From positions 108,401 to 172,400 of the forward strand of contig NZ_SAWY01000019.1 in assembly GCF_006439335.1 (NCBI RefSeq): a stretch of 64,000 nucleotides of DNA, given 5' to 3'. A program made the translations under genes and the position numbers. Origin of the DNA: Litorilituus lipolyticus. Lineage in GTDB: Bacteria; Pseudomonadota; Gammaproteobacteria; Enterobacterales; Alteromonadaceae. Shown here one piece after another: positions 19,276-28,239 of the stretch (within the stretch, counting starts at the first letter, position 1; the number at the start of each line of letters is the position of its first letter). The notes under the pieces were generated by a model. That model searched no databases and was not told the DNA's origin. It worked only from the letters and a program-made list of their open reading frames with translations.

Positions 19276-20439
19276 ATGACATTTTCAATGACAATGGTAA
19301 AACTTAAAATGGGTATGGTGGGTGGTGGTCAAGGTGCTTTTATTGGTGCCGTGCACCGAATAGCAGCACAGCTTGATAACCAAATAGAGCTTGTTTGCGG
19401 TGCTTTCAATCAAAACCCTGACGATACTATCGCTTCTGGTTTATCTTTTGGTTTGCCAAAAAATCGATGTTATGCCTCGTATAAAGAAATGTTCATTGAA
19501 GAGCAAAAACTTCCTGACACAGAGCGCATGGATTTAGTCGCCATAGTTACGCCTAATCACCTACATTACGATATTGCCACACTCGCCATTGAACATGGTT
19601 TTCACGTTATATCAGACAAGCCTGCTACACTAAATTTAAACCAAGTCATCGCATTGAGCGAAACGTTAGCAAAGCATAATAGTTTATATGCGCTAACACA
19701 TACTTACTCTGGCTACCCTATGATTAAAGAAGCCAAGCACCGTATTAAACAAGATGAACTCGGCGAAATCAGAAAAATTGTCGTTAATTATCCGCAAGGC
19801 TGGCTTTCTCAACCCACTGACGAAAACAACAAGCAGGCGGCATGGCGTTTAAATCCAGAAATGGCTGGTATTAGTTGTTGTATTGCTGATATTGGTGTTC
19901 ATGGCGCGCATCTAGCTGAGTACATAAGTGGCTTAACTATTTCACATGTTTGCGCTGACTTAACCACTACCGTTGCAGGCCGTTATTTAGATGATGATGG
20001 CACAGTAATGCTTCGCTTTAGCAATGGTGCAAAAGGCGTATTACTAGCCAGCCAAATTGCCACGGGTGAAGAAAACAATTTAACAATATCTCTCTATGGC
20101 GAAAAAGCCAGTTTGCATTGGTCACAAGAATCCCCCAACAGCTTAATTAAGAAATATCCTAATCAATCAAGTGAAATTATACGTACAGGTGTTGGCAACT
20201 TATGTGCAATAACACAAAGCAATACGCGTTTACCTGCAGGTCACCCAGAAGGTTATATCGAAGCCTTTGCTAATATTTATCTCAACTTTGCCCAACAGAT
20301 TCACGCATTAAAGCATCAACTTGTACCACCTACGTCAGCCCTAGATGTCCCTGATATAAAGGATGCTATCCGGGGTATGACATTCATTGAACGTGTTGTG
20401 CAAGCCAGTGAGTCAGATCAAAAGTGGCACAAAATATAA
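19276..20439 (+). CDS. Gfo/Idh/MocA-family oxidoreductase, putative sugar/glycoside dehydrogenase
   Basis: 387 residues. N-terminal Rossmann fold with GMVGGGQGAFIG and the DKPATLNL variant of the conserved EKP motif (DKP here). The C-terminal beta-sheet domain has the DIGVHGAHL motif that carries the catalytic His in this family. Reaction by family: NAD(P)-linked oxidation or reduction of a sugar hydroxyl, often at C3. Upstream ATGs at 19276, 19288 and others are close together, so the exact start is uncertain. First gene of a tightly packed operon; its stop overlaps the next start. Likely handles a 3-keto sugar intermediate (inference from context). Confidence 0.88.
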   Translation: MTFSMTMVKLKMGMVGGGQGAFIGAVHRIAAQLDNQIELVCGAFNQNPDDTIASGLSFGLPKNRCYASYKEMFIEEQKLPDTERMDLVAIVTPNHLHYDIATLAIEHGFHVISDKPATLNLNQVIALSETLAKHNSLYALTHTYSGYPMIKEAKHRIKQDELGEIRKIVVNYPQGWLSQPTDENNKQAAWRLNPEMAGISCCIADIGVHGAHLAEYISGLTISHVCADLTTTVAGRYLDDDGTVMLRFSNGAKGVLLASQIATGEENNLTISLYGEKASLHWSQESPNSLIKKYPNQSSEIIRTGVGNLCAITQSNTRLPAGHPEGYIEAFANIYLNFAQQIHALKHQLVPPTSALDVPDIKDAIRGMTFIERVVQASESDQKWHKI

Positions 20440-21527
20440 TGAGTAAACCAATGAACAAAATTCAAGGCCCAGCCATCTTCTTAGCTCAATTTATGAGTGA
20501 TGAAGTGCCCTTCAACAATTTAAACAACCTCTGCAAATGGGCAGCGAGTTTAGGGTATAAAGCTATACAGTTACCGACTAATGACCCTGAGATATTCCAT
20601 TTAGAAAAAGCCGCACGCAGTCAACATTACTGTGATGAGATCATAGCGATTGCTGCAGAGCATAACATTGTTATTTCAGAACTGTCGACGCACATTCAAG
20701 GACAACTTGTTGCCCTGCACCCAGCGTATACAGAAATGTTTTCAGCTTTTATTCCCGAACATTTGCAAAATGATCATCAAGCCATTACCCAGTGGGCAAC
20801 AAGCCAATTATTATGCGCTGCCCAAGCCAGTATGCGCTTAGGGTTAAAAGCACACGCCACCTTCTCTGGTGCATTAATGTGGCATACGGTCTACCCGTGG
20901 CCGCAGCGGCCAGCAGGCTTAGTGGATTTGGGTTTTGAAGAATTAGCCAATCGCTGGCTGCCAATACTCGATGCCTTTGATGATGCCGATGTTGATGTTT
21001 GCTTTGAGTTGCACCCAGGAGAAGATTTGCACGACGGCGCCAGTTTTGAGCAATTCTTAATTCATACCAACAACCATCCACGTGCCAATATTTTGTATGA
21101 TCCAAGCCACTTTGTTCTACAACAGTTAGATTACTTAGCGTTTATCGATATTTATCATGAGCGCATAAAAGCATTTCACGTAAAGGATGCTGAGTTCAAT
21201 CCTACTGGCCGAAGCGGTGTCTATGGCGGCTATGCTCCTTGGCAAGAGCGCGCTGGTCGTTTTCGCTCATTAGGTGACGGCCAAATTGATTTCTCTGCAA
21301 TTTTTAGCAAGTTAACCCAATATGGTTACAGTGGCTGGGCAGTGCTTGAGTGGGAATGTTGTATAAAACACCCAGAAGATGGTGCCAAAGAAGGGGCAAA
21401 CTTTATTAAAAAGCACATCATTAGGCCAACAGATAAAGCCTTTGACGACTTTGCTGGCGGTCATAGTAACGCAGACTTGAACAGAAAAATTCTTGGTTTA
21501 ACATCAGAGGTAGCTGACGATGGATAA
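20439..21527 (+). CDS. Sugar phosphate isomerase/epimerase-like TIM-barrel protein (cytoplasmic)
   Basis: 362 residues from the ATG at 20439, which shares a base with the preceding stop; a GTG at 20424 is also in frame. AP-endonuclease-2/xylose-isomerase-like TIM barrel with metal-ligand stretches: CFELHPGEDL (Glu and His), LYDPSHFVLQ (Asp, His), IKAFHVKDAEF (His, Asp) and AVLEWECC (Glu). Members epimerise or eliminate keto sugars; YcjR-type 3-keto-glycoside epimerases are an example. Overlaps the MFS gene start by eight bases. Confidence 0.88.
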   Translation: MSKPMNKIQGPAIFLAQFMSDEVPFNNLNNLCKWAASLGYKAIQLPTNDPEIFHLEKAARSQHYCDEIIAIAAEHNIVISELSTHIQGQLVALHPAYTEMFSAFIPEHLQNDHQAITQWATSQLLCAAQASMRLGLKAHATFSGALMWHTVYPWPQRPAGLVDLGFEELANRWLPILDAFDDADVDVCFELHPGEDLHDGASFEQFLIHTNNHPRANILYDPSHFVLQQLDYLAFIDIYHERIKAFHVKDAEFNPTGRSGVYGGYAPWQERAGRFRSLGDGQIDFSAIFSKLTQYGYSGWAVLEWECCIKHPEDGAKEGANFIKKHIIRPTDKAFDDFAGGHSNADLNRKILGLTSEVADDG

Positions 21528-22764
21528 TACAACTCAAAGTAGAGCATTGTTTATCGCTTCCTGTTTTGCCTTACTCGTTACTGCTATGACCTTTGCTATT
21601 CGTGCAGGAATGTTATCGCAATTGGGACAAGATTTTGCCTTAAGTGACAGTCAATTAGGCTGGGTTAATGCGATGGCATTCTTGGGTTTTCCTGTGGCAA
21701 CTTTGCTAGGTGGCTTGCTCTATAATACGCTCGGTGCGAAGAAATTATTAATAATCGCCTTTAGCTTTCATCTGCTTGGGTTAATTTTAACTATTACTGC
21801 TACAGGCTTTCTCGCTTTACTTATTTCAACCTTTTTTATCGGATTTGCTAATGGTGCGGTTGAAGCAGGTTGTAACCCGCTAATTACCTCACTTTACCCT
21901 AAACAAAAAACCACCATGTTGAATCGTTTTCATGTGTGGTTCCCTGGCGGTATTGTTGTCGGTGCACTTTGTTCACAATTTATGACTGATCTTGGCTTTA
22001 ATTGGCAAAGCCAAGTCGCCATTATGATTATACCAACCTTAATTTATGGTGTTATGGTATTCAAAATTGCCTTTCCAGAAAAAGCAGAGGAAGTTGTTAA
22101 TACTAAGCCGCTTTCAACCTTAGATAATTGCAAAGCCTTAATGTCACCATTATTCATTTTTATGCTCTTTTGTATGACATTAACCGCAACAACAGAACTT
22201 GCAACACAGCAATGGATAGAGAGAATCCTCGGTGCATCAGGTGTTTCTCCTATGCTAATTATGGCAATGATTACCGGTGTTATGGCCATAGGTCGTTACT
22301 TTGCCGGCCCTATTGTTAAACGATTAAATCCACTGGGTGTCTTATTTACCTCTGCCATGTTGGCTTTTGTGGGTATTTCACTAATGAGCAAGGCAACGGG
22401 AGTTCACGTGTACTTGTCGGCATTATGTTTTGCGCTTGGCGTAACTTATTTCTGGCCAACCATGTTAGGGTTTGTCGCAGAAAAAATGCCTGAAACAGGT
22501 GCACTGGGCTTATCGCTAATGGGCGGCGCTGGTATGTTTGCCGTAAGTATTTGGAATCCCATTATTGGCCACTGGATTGATCAAGCAAAAACTAATGCTG
22601 CAACAGCAACTACAGCGCAAAATATTGACCTGCTCGCAGGTCAATCTGTGTTATCGAGCTTGAGCCTTTTCCCGTTAGTTTTAATCGCTGCTTTTGGATT
22701 ATTATGGATAAAGACATATAAGAGGTCGACGATATCAGCTTCACAGGCTGAGTCTACTAGCTAA
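21520..22764 (+). CDS. MFS transporter, probable sugar or glycoside uptake
   Basis: 414 residues with about twelve membrane helices. The N-terminal half carries the MFS loop between helices 2 and 3 (LGGLLYNTLGAKK), and GFANGAVEAGCNPLITSLYP in helix 4-5 resembles sugar symporters of the FucP/GlcP-like group. The charged central loop is around 190-205. It sits inside the sugar-oxidation operon, so it should import the glycoside, keto-sugar or monosaccharide released in the periplasm. Substrate not determinable from sequence. Confidence 0.88.
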   Translation: MDNTTQSRALFIASCFALLVTAMTFAIRAGMLSQLGQDFALSDSQLGWVNAMAFLGFPVATLLGGLLYNTLGAKKLLIIAFSFHLLGLILTITATGFLALLISTFFIGFANGAVEAGCNPLITSLYPKQKTTMLNRFHVWFPGGIVVGALCSQFMTDLGFNWQSQVAIMIIPTLIYGVMVFKIAFPEKAEEVVNTKPLSTLDNCKALMSPLFIFMLFCMTLTATTELATQQWIERILGASGVSPMLIMAMITGVMAIGRYFAGPIVKRLNPLGVLFTSAMLAFVGISLMSKATGVHVYLSALCFALGVTYFWPTMLGFVAEKMPETGALGLSLMGGAGMFAVSIWNPIIGHWIDQAKTNAATATTAQNIDLLAGQSVLSSLSLFPLVLIAAFGLLWIKTYKRSTISASQAESTS

Positions 22765-22789
22765 TTTAACGCATACTTTATAAGACATT

Positions 22790-23458
22790 ATGAATACTGA
22801 TAAGCAAAAGCGTAAAACACCACTAAACCAAACTCAGCCTGATCAAATAACAGATCAGGCTAAACGGCAATTCATAACAGGACTAGGTAAATGTTTTGGT
22901 ATGGGGTTAGTGACGACAATATCGACAAACCTTATCAGTAATAATGCACTAGCTTTTGCACTTAACTATCAAGCCAAGCCCTTAACAGCCTTAAGTAAAG
23001 GAAAACTATTTTCCCTTAATGAAATGAAGCTACTTGCTGATATTTGCGCGTTAACTATTCCGGCAACTGAAACACCAAGTGCTGCCGATATTGATACCCA
23101 CGGTTTTATCGATAATCAATTATTCTATTGCGCAAAAAAAGCAGAGCAGCATCAAGTTATTGCCATTTTAGCTATGATTGAACAACAAGCTCAAACTCAT
23201 TATCAGCAAGATTTTATGCAACTTAGCGAAAAAAATAAAGTGCAATTATTAACCAAAATAGAACAAGGCACATTGCCATATTCATCAAAAAATAGAGCCG
23301 ATATAAAACAATTAAAAGCATTAATCTGTTTTGGTTACTACACCTCAGAAATAGGTGCTTCACATGAGTTAATTTATCAAAAAGTTCCCAATGGTTTTAA
23401 GGGGTCAATTAGTTATAAAAAAGGACAAGCAGGTTATGGCTCTTTGGCTTATTACTAA
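22790..23458 (+). CDS. Gluconate 2-dehydrogenase subunit 3-family protein, Tat-like leader
   Basis: 222 residues. After a polar N-terminal region lies AKRQFITGLGKCFGMG and a hydrophobic stretch ending near ALAFAL: a twin Lys-Arg, weak Tat-type signal. The mature part contains the family core (LFSLNEMKLLADICALTIPATETPSAADIDTHGFID). In gluconate and FAD-glucose dehydrogenases this small subunit chaperones and co-exports the signal-less flavoprotein. It is followed 39 bases later by such a GMC gene. No cytochrome c subunit is encoded nearby, so the electron acceptor is missing from this locus. Confidence 0.87.
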   Translation: MNTDKQKRKTPLNQTQPDQITDQAKRQFITGLGKCFGMGLVTTISTNLISNNALAFALNYQAKPLTALSKGKLFSLNEMKLLADICALTIPATETPSAADIDTHGFIDNQLFYCAKKAEQHQVIAILAMIEQQAQTHYQQDFMQLSEKNKVQLLTKIEQGTLPYSSKNRADIKQLKALICFGYYTSEIGASHELIYQKVPNGFKGSISYKKGQAGYGSLAYY

Positions 23459-23497
23459 CGCTTATGAGATCAGTTTCAACGTACCGAGTAAGATGTT

Positions 23498-25216
23498 ATG
23501 ACAATATATGTAAAAGAGAGCCAGCAAATTTATGATGCCATCGTAATTGGTTCTGGTATTACTGGGGGATGGGCCGCTAAAGAGTTTTGTCAGCGAGGGT
23601 TAAAAACACTCATGATTGAACGAGGCCGTATCGTCGAGCATAGAAAAGACTATATTGGGGAAGGCAAGGCACCTTGGGATTTACCTTTTCGCTCAAAAGT
23701 ACCACTGAGCCTCATTGAAGAACAGCACTCAGTACAAAAGAAGTGCTACGCCTTTAATGATGCCACTAAGCATTTTTTTGGCAATGATCGCGATTTACCT
23801 TTTCAAACAGCTAAAGGGACAGACTTTTGGTGGATCAGAGCTAATCAACTTGGTGGGAAATCTTTGCTGTGGCATCGTTACTCGTATCGACTCAGTGACT
23901 ATGATTTCAACGCGAATAAACTTGATGGCTATGGCACTGATTGGCCCTTACGTTATAACGACCTCAAAGACTGGTATAGCCTAGTTGAAAAGCATGTAGG
24001 TATTTGCGGACAAAAAGAAAATCTACCGCAATTACCCGACAGTGAGTTTTTACCACCATTTGATATGACCAAGCCAGAGCAGTTTGTTAAAAGCAAAATT
24101 GAAGCTGCTTTTCCTGACAGGCGTGTTATTCATGGCAGACAAGCTCATTTAACTAAACCAAGCAAAATACACCTTGAACAAGGCCGAGGCCAGTGCATGG
24201 CAAGGAATGAATGCCAAAAAGGTTGCTCTTTTGGCGCTTATTTTTCCACCCAAAGTTCAACCTTACCTGCGGCGAGTGAAACGGGAAATTTATCTATAGC
24301 GCCAAATAGTGTTGTACACAGCTTAATTTATGATGAAAAAACTAATCGCTTAAAAGGGGTAAGAGTCATTGATAATGATGATTTAACTGAGCGTGAATAT
24401 TTTGCAAAAGTCATCTTTGTTTGTGCCTCAACTTTAGGCTCGACGCAAATATTACTTAACACAACCTCAGCTAAGTTCCCTCATGGCATTGCCAACAGCT
24501 CAGGCGTTTTGGGACACTATTTAATGGATCACAATTATAACGCGTGGGCCAATGCCGATATTGAAGGCTTTGATAACGAGTTTTACTCTGGTCGTCGTCC
24601 TGGAGGCATTTATATTCCTAATTTTTATTTCCAGCCTGATAAAAAACGCCCTTTCCTTCGTGGCTATGGCATGTCTGCTGGAGCTTATCGTGAAGCTTGG
24701 GATGACTTGCAAGCAAGTGATGGCTTTGGTGTTGATTTCAAAAATACACTCAAACAACCAGGTAAATGGAAGTTTTATTTAGGTGCTCAAGGGGAAATGC
24801 TGCCACGCTTTGAAAATCAGGTGAAATTACATCCAACCTTAAAAGACAAATGGGGTATTCCCCAACTAGAGATTAACTGCACTTTTTCCGAAAATGAAAC
24901 ACTTATGATGCAAGATGCTGCTGAACAAGGCGCTCACATGCTAAAAACAATTGGCTTAACAAATGTAAAAAGTGGTGTTCGCGATAAACCTCCAGGATCA
25001 GGCATTCATGAACTGGGTACAGCTCGAATGGGCAGAGATCCAAAAACCTCTGTACTCAATGGTTTTAATCAAAGCCACGATGTACCGAATTTATTTGTTA
25101 CTGACGGTGCTAGTTTTTGTTCTTCCGCTGTACAAAATCCCAGCCTAACATTTATGGCCTTAACCGTTCGCGCGGTTAATTATGCTGTACAAGAGTTAAA
25201 TGCCAAACGCCTATAA
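23498..25216 (+). CDS. GMC-family FAD dehydrogenase, putative glycoside/sugar 3-dehydrogenase
   Basis: 572 residues, no signal peptide of its own. FAD-binding GSGITGGWAAKE (18-29) and later GMC blocks. The catalytic pair is intact: His504 in IHELGTARMG and Asn547 in VQNPSLTF. Cys233, Cys239 and Cys243 form a CX5CX3C pattern like the [3Fe-4S] site of bacterial FAD-glucose dehydrogenase. Expected to oxidise a sugar hydroxyl in the periplasm after Tat co-export with the small subunit encoded just upstream. C3 oxidation of glycosides is inferred from the neighbouring keto-sugar enzymes. Confidence 0.9.
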   Translation: MTIYVKESQQIYDAIVIGSGITGGWAAKEFCQRGLKTLMIERGRIVEHRKDYIGEGKAPWDLPFRSKVPLSLIEEQHSVQKKCYAFNDATKHFFGNDRDLPFQTAKGTDFWWIRANQLGGKSLLWHRYSYRLSDYDFNANKLDGYGTDWPLRYNDLKDWYSLVEKHVGICGQKENLPQLPDSEFLPPFDMTKPEQFVKSKIEAAFPDRRVIHGRQAHLTKPSKIHLEQGRGQCMARNECQKGCSFGAYFSTQSSTLPAASETGNLSIAPNSVVHSLIYDEKTNRLKGVRVIDNDDLTEREYFAKVIFVCASTLGSTQILLNTTSAKFPHGIANSSGVLGHYLMDHNYNAWANADIEGFDNEFYSGRRPGGIYIPNFYFQPDKKRPFLRGYGMSAGAYREAWDDLQASDGFGVDFKNTLKQPGKWKFYLGAQGEMLPRFENQVKLHPTLKDKWGIPQLEINCTFSENETLMMQDAAEQGAHMLKTIGLTNVKSGVRDKPPGSGIHELGTARMGRDPKTSVLNGFNQSHDVPNLFVTDGASFCSSAVQNPSLTFMALTVRAVNYAVQELNAKRL

Positions 25217-25253
25217 CCTATTCATAAAAATAACATTATCAAAGGTAACTATA

Positions 25254-26165
25254 ATGCAAAGAAAATTAATTCAACTCGTTTCAGCAATAGGTATGAGCTG
25301 CTTACTATTAAGCGCTTGCCAAGATAGTTTTACAAACAGCAGCGCTGAGCAAGCTAAAACTAAGAGTCAAACAACCATGCAAGATATTCCGAAAATAAGT
25401 GTGCAATTATGGTCAGTTAATGAAGACCTTGCCAAAGACTTTAAGAACACAATGACCGAAATAGCAAGCATGGGCTTTACCGCGGTTGAGTTCGCTGGCG
25501 ATTTTGGTCCATACGAAAATGACCCGAAAGGTTTAGTACAATTTTTAGATTCTTTAAACCTTAAGGTCAGTGGTGCTCACGTACCAATGCGCAAATTAAC
25601 GGCCGATAAATTTGATGAAACTGTCGATTTTTATCAAGCCATAGGTACACCGATGATCTTAGTACCCAGCGATAAACGTGCCGAAAAAGCAGAAACCATT
25701 AACGCATTCGTGACAGAACTAAATGCTGTCGCAAAAAAAATGCGCGCTCGTGGCATCGGCTTTGGCTTTCATAACCATGATCGCGAACTAGTACCATATA
25801 AAAACTCTACCTTTTGGGATTATATTGCCGAAAACACTCAACAAGACTTTATTTTGCAATTGGATGTTGGCTGGGTGCAATATGCGCAAAAAGATCCAGT
25901 AATGTACGTTCAACGCTACCCTAATAGAACGGTAACGACTCATTACAAAGCGAAATATACTGATGATGTGAAAAACAAAAAGCCACTAATTGGCCAAGAC
26001 ATTACCGACTGGAAAGCAGTATTGAAAGCGAATATTGCAGTGGGTGGAACACAATGGCTTGTGGTAGAACAAGAAGAATACCCAGATGGCTTAACTCCCC
26101 TTGAAGCGGTACGAATATCTAAACAAGGTTTAGATGAGATTATTAACGAGCTAATCACTCATTAA
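25254..26165 (+). CDS. TIM-barrel sugar isomerase/epimerase-like lipoprotein
   Basis: 303 residues from the ATG at 25254 (AAAGG upstream); an in-frame start at 25200 would overlap the GMC gene and hide the signal. The N-terminus is a lipoprotein signal with lipobox LLLSAC (Cys at about residue 22) followed by Gln. The barrel contains FGFHNHDREL (metal His), LQLDVGWVQYA (Asp) and VVEQEEYPDG (Glu). Placing this fold outside the cytoplasm fits lysis or hydrolysis of a 3-keto-glycoside made by the periplasmic GMC enzyme. That role is inferred; the fold and export are read directly. Confidence 0.87.
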   Translation: MQRKLIQLVSAIGMSCLLLSACQDSFTNSSAEQAKTKSQTTMQDIPKISVQLWSVNEDLAKDFKNTMTEIASMGFTAVEFAGDFGPYENDPKGLVQFLDSLNLKVSGAHVPMRKLTADKFDETVDFYQAIGTPMILVPSDKRAEKAETINAFVTELNAVAKKMRARGIGFGFHNHDRELVPYKNSTFWDYIAENTQQDFILQLDVGWVQYAQKDPVMYVQRYPNRTVTTHYKAKYTDDVKNKKPLIGQDITDWKAVLKANIAVGGTQWLVVEQEEYPDGLTPLEAVRISKQGLDEIINELITH

Positions 26166-26192
26166 TTCAAGATTACTTAAATAATACAGACA

Positions 26193-26228
26193 AAAAGGGC
26201 GACTTAATCTTACTTAAGTCGCCCTTTT
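26193..26228. terminator. Bidirectional rho-independent terminator
   Basis: Perfect 15-bp stem (26193-26207 with 26214-26228), loop TCTTAC, A-run on one side and T-run on the other. It separates the convergent sugar-oxidation operon and the YiaA-like gene. Confidence 0.93.
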
Positions 26229-26230
26229 CA

Positions 26231-26704
26231 TTATTCTTCAAAAACGATATCTGTATCTTGTTTACTGTCTGTATTTGTCTCATTCGCCCAAGCTTTATCT
26301 CGAATATTTTTTTGCATAACAACCACTGAGAATACACTTAACGTATAGGCCATCGCGTAAAAGCCCTTCTCACTTAATAAAAGCTCGGCATTATACAAAC
26401 CTAAAACCAGCAAACTTATGGCAATTGCTGAAGACGCCCAACAAATACGTGTGTAGATTTTTGATGTTTTAATCCCTTCACGTTCATCTCGTACCGCTTT
26501 TTGAACTGATACCATTGAGAATAAACCAAACAAAAGAATGATTAAGTAATAGCCTTTTTCATTTAGCGCCATATCCGCATTGTATAAGCCAATTCCGTAA
26601 GCAAAACTTCCGATAATTAATGCTGCTACTGAAGCTAATATATATGATTTTGTTGGAATAGTTGCTTGAGTTATTGTTTTAGCCGTTTCATTTGCTGTTG
26701 TCAT
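26231..26704 (-). CDS. YiaA/YiaB-family inner-membrane protein
   Basis: 157 residues arranged as two copies of the YiaAB two-helix unit, about residues 18-75 and 82-140. Each unit contains a GLYNAxxxLxEKGxY motif (GLYNADMALNEKGYY and GLYNAELLLSEKGFY) followed by a helix and VQK..RD. Four membrane helices in total. The function of the family is not established. Short acidic C-terminus (DIVFEE). Convergent with the sugar-oxidation operon across a terminator. Confidence 0.88.
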   Translation of the reverse strand: MTTANETAKTITQATIPTKSYILASVAALIIGSFAYGIGLYNADMALNEKGYYLIILLFGLFSMVSVQKAVRDEREGIKTSKIYTRICWASSAIAISLLVLGLYNAELLLSEKGFYAMAYTLSVFSVVVMQKNIRDKAWANETNTDSKQDTDIVFEE

Positions 26705-26861
26705 GATTGATTCCTTTTAAGTGTTTCTTGTTGTTGACGAGAGACACTATGAATCAAAGATAACAGTAAATAAACTTTGCTGTAACAAGTCGATTCAAAT
26801 ACAGCCAAAGGTATCTTTATACTATACTTTAAGTTGCATTCGACTGGTTAACTCTTGTCGT

Positions 26862-28229
26862 TTACTCAATCGCGGCAATAAAACCTTTTAATGATGTCAA
26901 CATTGCTTGGTAATGCGGATTATATGTTAAGCGCTGCATGACTTTGATGTTAGCAAGGTTTTCTTCTGTCAATTCACCTTTCACTACCCCTTCATTGGTT
27001 TTACAGGCACTAAAAAGAGCAATATCCTTAATATAATGCTCACAATTACGATATTGTCCAAGTACACCATAGTGTGGGTTTTCAGGAGAGTTTGTCGTTG
27101 CGGTATGAGCAATATCTACAATTTTTTCACATAAAGGGTTAGTTTCACATGTGGGGTTAATCACGCTAATGCTTTGCTGTATTGCTTCAGGAATGCTGTC
27201 TTTATCCCCATAAAAAACAAAGCGGCTCGGATCATCATTTGCGCTTACTTTTCCTTGCTGCCACTCATCCACTAACACAAAGGTTTGCTTTGTCTCTATG
27301 GTTTGATCGTGCTCACTAGCTACAAGAAATAACGGAATATCATGCATTTTTCGCTTACTAGACGCATTTTCTCCAACAATGCGGCTCATCAAACTATGCA
27401 CTTGTGCAGCAGCGTTATAAGGAAACGATTCATATTTGGCAAAATCAGCATCCATTGATAAATCAATCCAATCAACAAACGGAATATAATCAACATATTG
27501 CGCTAACCAAGCCATATCACTTTTTGCTTTTGATGCAGGAGACCACATAAACAGGCCAGCAATCTTTTTATCAATAGTATCTTTATGCATGAAATAATCG
27601 AAAATTAATGCACCTCCTGTAGAAAACCCACCTAAATAGACTTGATCAAAATCTCGCACAGTGCGTTCAATGCCATATTTTGCTGCCAGTTGCCAATCTC
27701 GATAACTAACATGTCTCAATGCGCTCGGAGCCGTTCCATGACCAGGTAAAAGCAGGGTCCTTACCGTAAACCCCTGTTGATAGAAAAACTGTGCTAAATC
27801 ATGATAAGAATATGGGGAGTCGGTTAAACCATGGATTAATAGTACCGCCTTTTTAGTATCAGGCTGTGCTAACTCAAAAGGGGCAATAAGCTGGGCTATA
27901 GTCGGTTCTTTAGGCCAGCTGTTTACTGTAGCAAGTTGATTAAAGGTTTTGCTATAAATTGGACAAGGTAGCTCAGCCCTGGGGTTTTTTGATTCAATAA
28001 GCTGATAACTATATTGAATATACTGCTCAAAACTTAAATCAGGTGAAAAACTAAACTCAATTTCCTTACCTGCTGCTGGGTAGTGACTTTCTCGATATTT
28101 ACCTGCAGCAATATGTTGTTCTATCGCTTTTGGCTCAAAAGAAAAGTCCAAACATGTTGCTTGCTTGGCGAATAATGTCGGCGAGATAAATATTAATAAG
28201 CCGATAAATAATTGACTAAATAGGTTCAT
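26862..28229 (-). CDS. Exported alpha/beta hydrolase (lipase/esterase-like)
   Basis: 455 residues with a Sec signal (1-21, TLFAKQ). Core motifs: oxyanion HGLTDSPYS (133-141), LLPGHGTAPS (160-169, monoacylglycerol-lipase wording), nucleophile elbow GGFSTGG with Ser203, candidate acid in VASEHDQTI and candidate His in the C-terminal third (IAHTATT or NPHYG). The long N-terminal extension before the hydrolase domain (residues 25-120) is unusual and unrecognised. Probably cleaves an ester in the periplasm or outside the cell. Ten bases downstream of an XRE regulator gene, so likely a regulator-hydrolase operon. Confidence 0.83.
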   Translation of the reverse strand: MNLFSQLFIGLLIFISPTLFAKQATCLDFSFEPKAIEQHIAAGKYRESHYPAAGKEIEFSFSPDLSFEQYIQYSYQLIESKNPRAELPCPIYSKTFNQLATVNSWPKEPTIAQLIAPFELAQPDTKKAVLLIHGLTDSPYSYHDLAQFFYQQGFTVRTLLLPGHGTAPSALRHVSYRDWQLAAKYGIERTVRDFDQVYLGGFSTGGALIFDYFMHKDTIDKKIAGLFMWSPASKAKSDMAWLAQYVDYIPFVDWIDLSMDADFAKYESFPYNAAAQVHSLMSRIVGENASSKRKMHDIPLFLVASEHDQTIETKQTFVLVDEWQQGKVSANDDPSRFVFYGDKDSIPEAIQQSISVINPTCETNPLCEKIVDIAHTATTNSPENPHYGVLGQYRNCEHYIKDIALFSACKTNEGVVKGELTEENLANIKVMQRLTYNPHYQAMLTSLKGFIAAIE

Positions 28230-28239
28230 GTATATTCCT

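Noticed and set aside
20424..20438. GTG start for the TIM-barrel gene inside the preceding gene
   Set aside because: The ATG overlapping the stop codon fits the family N-terminus and coupling better.
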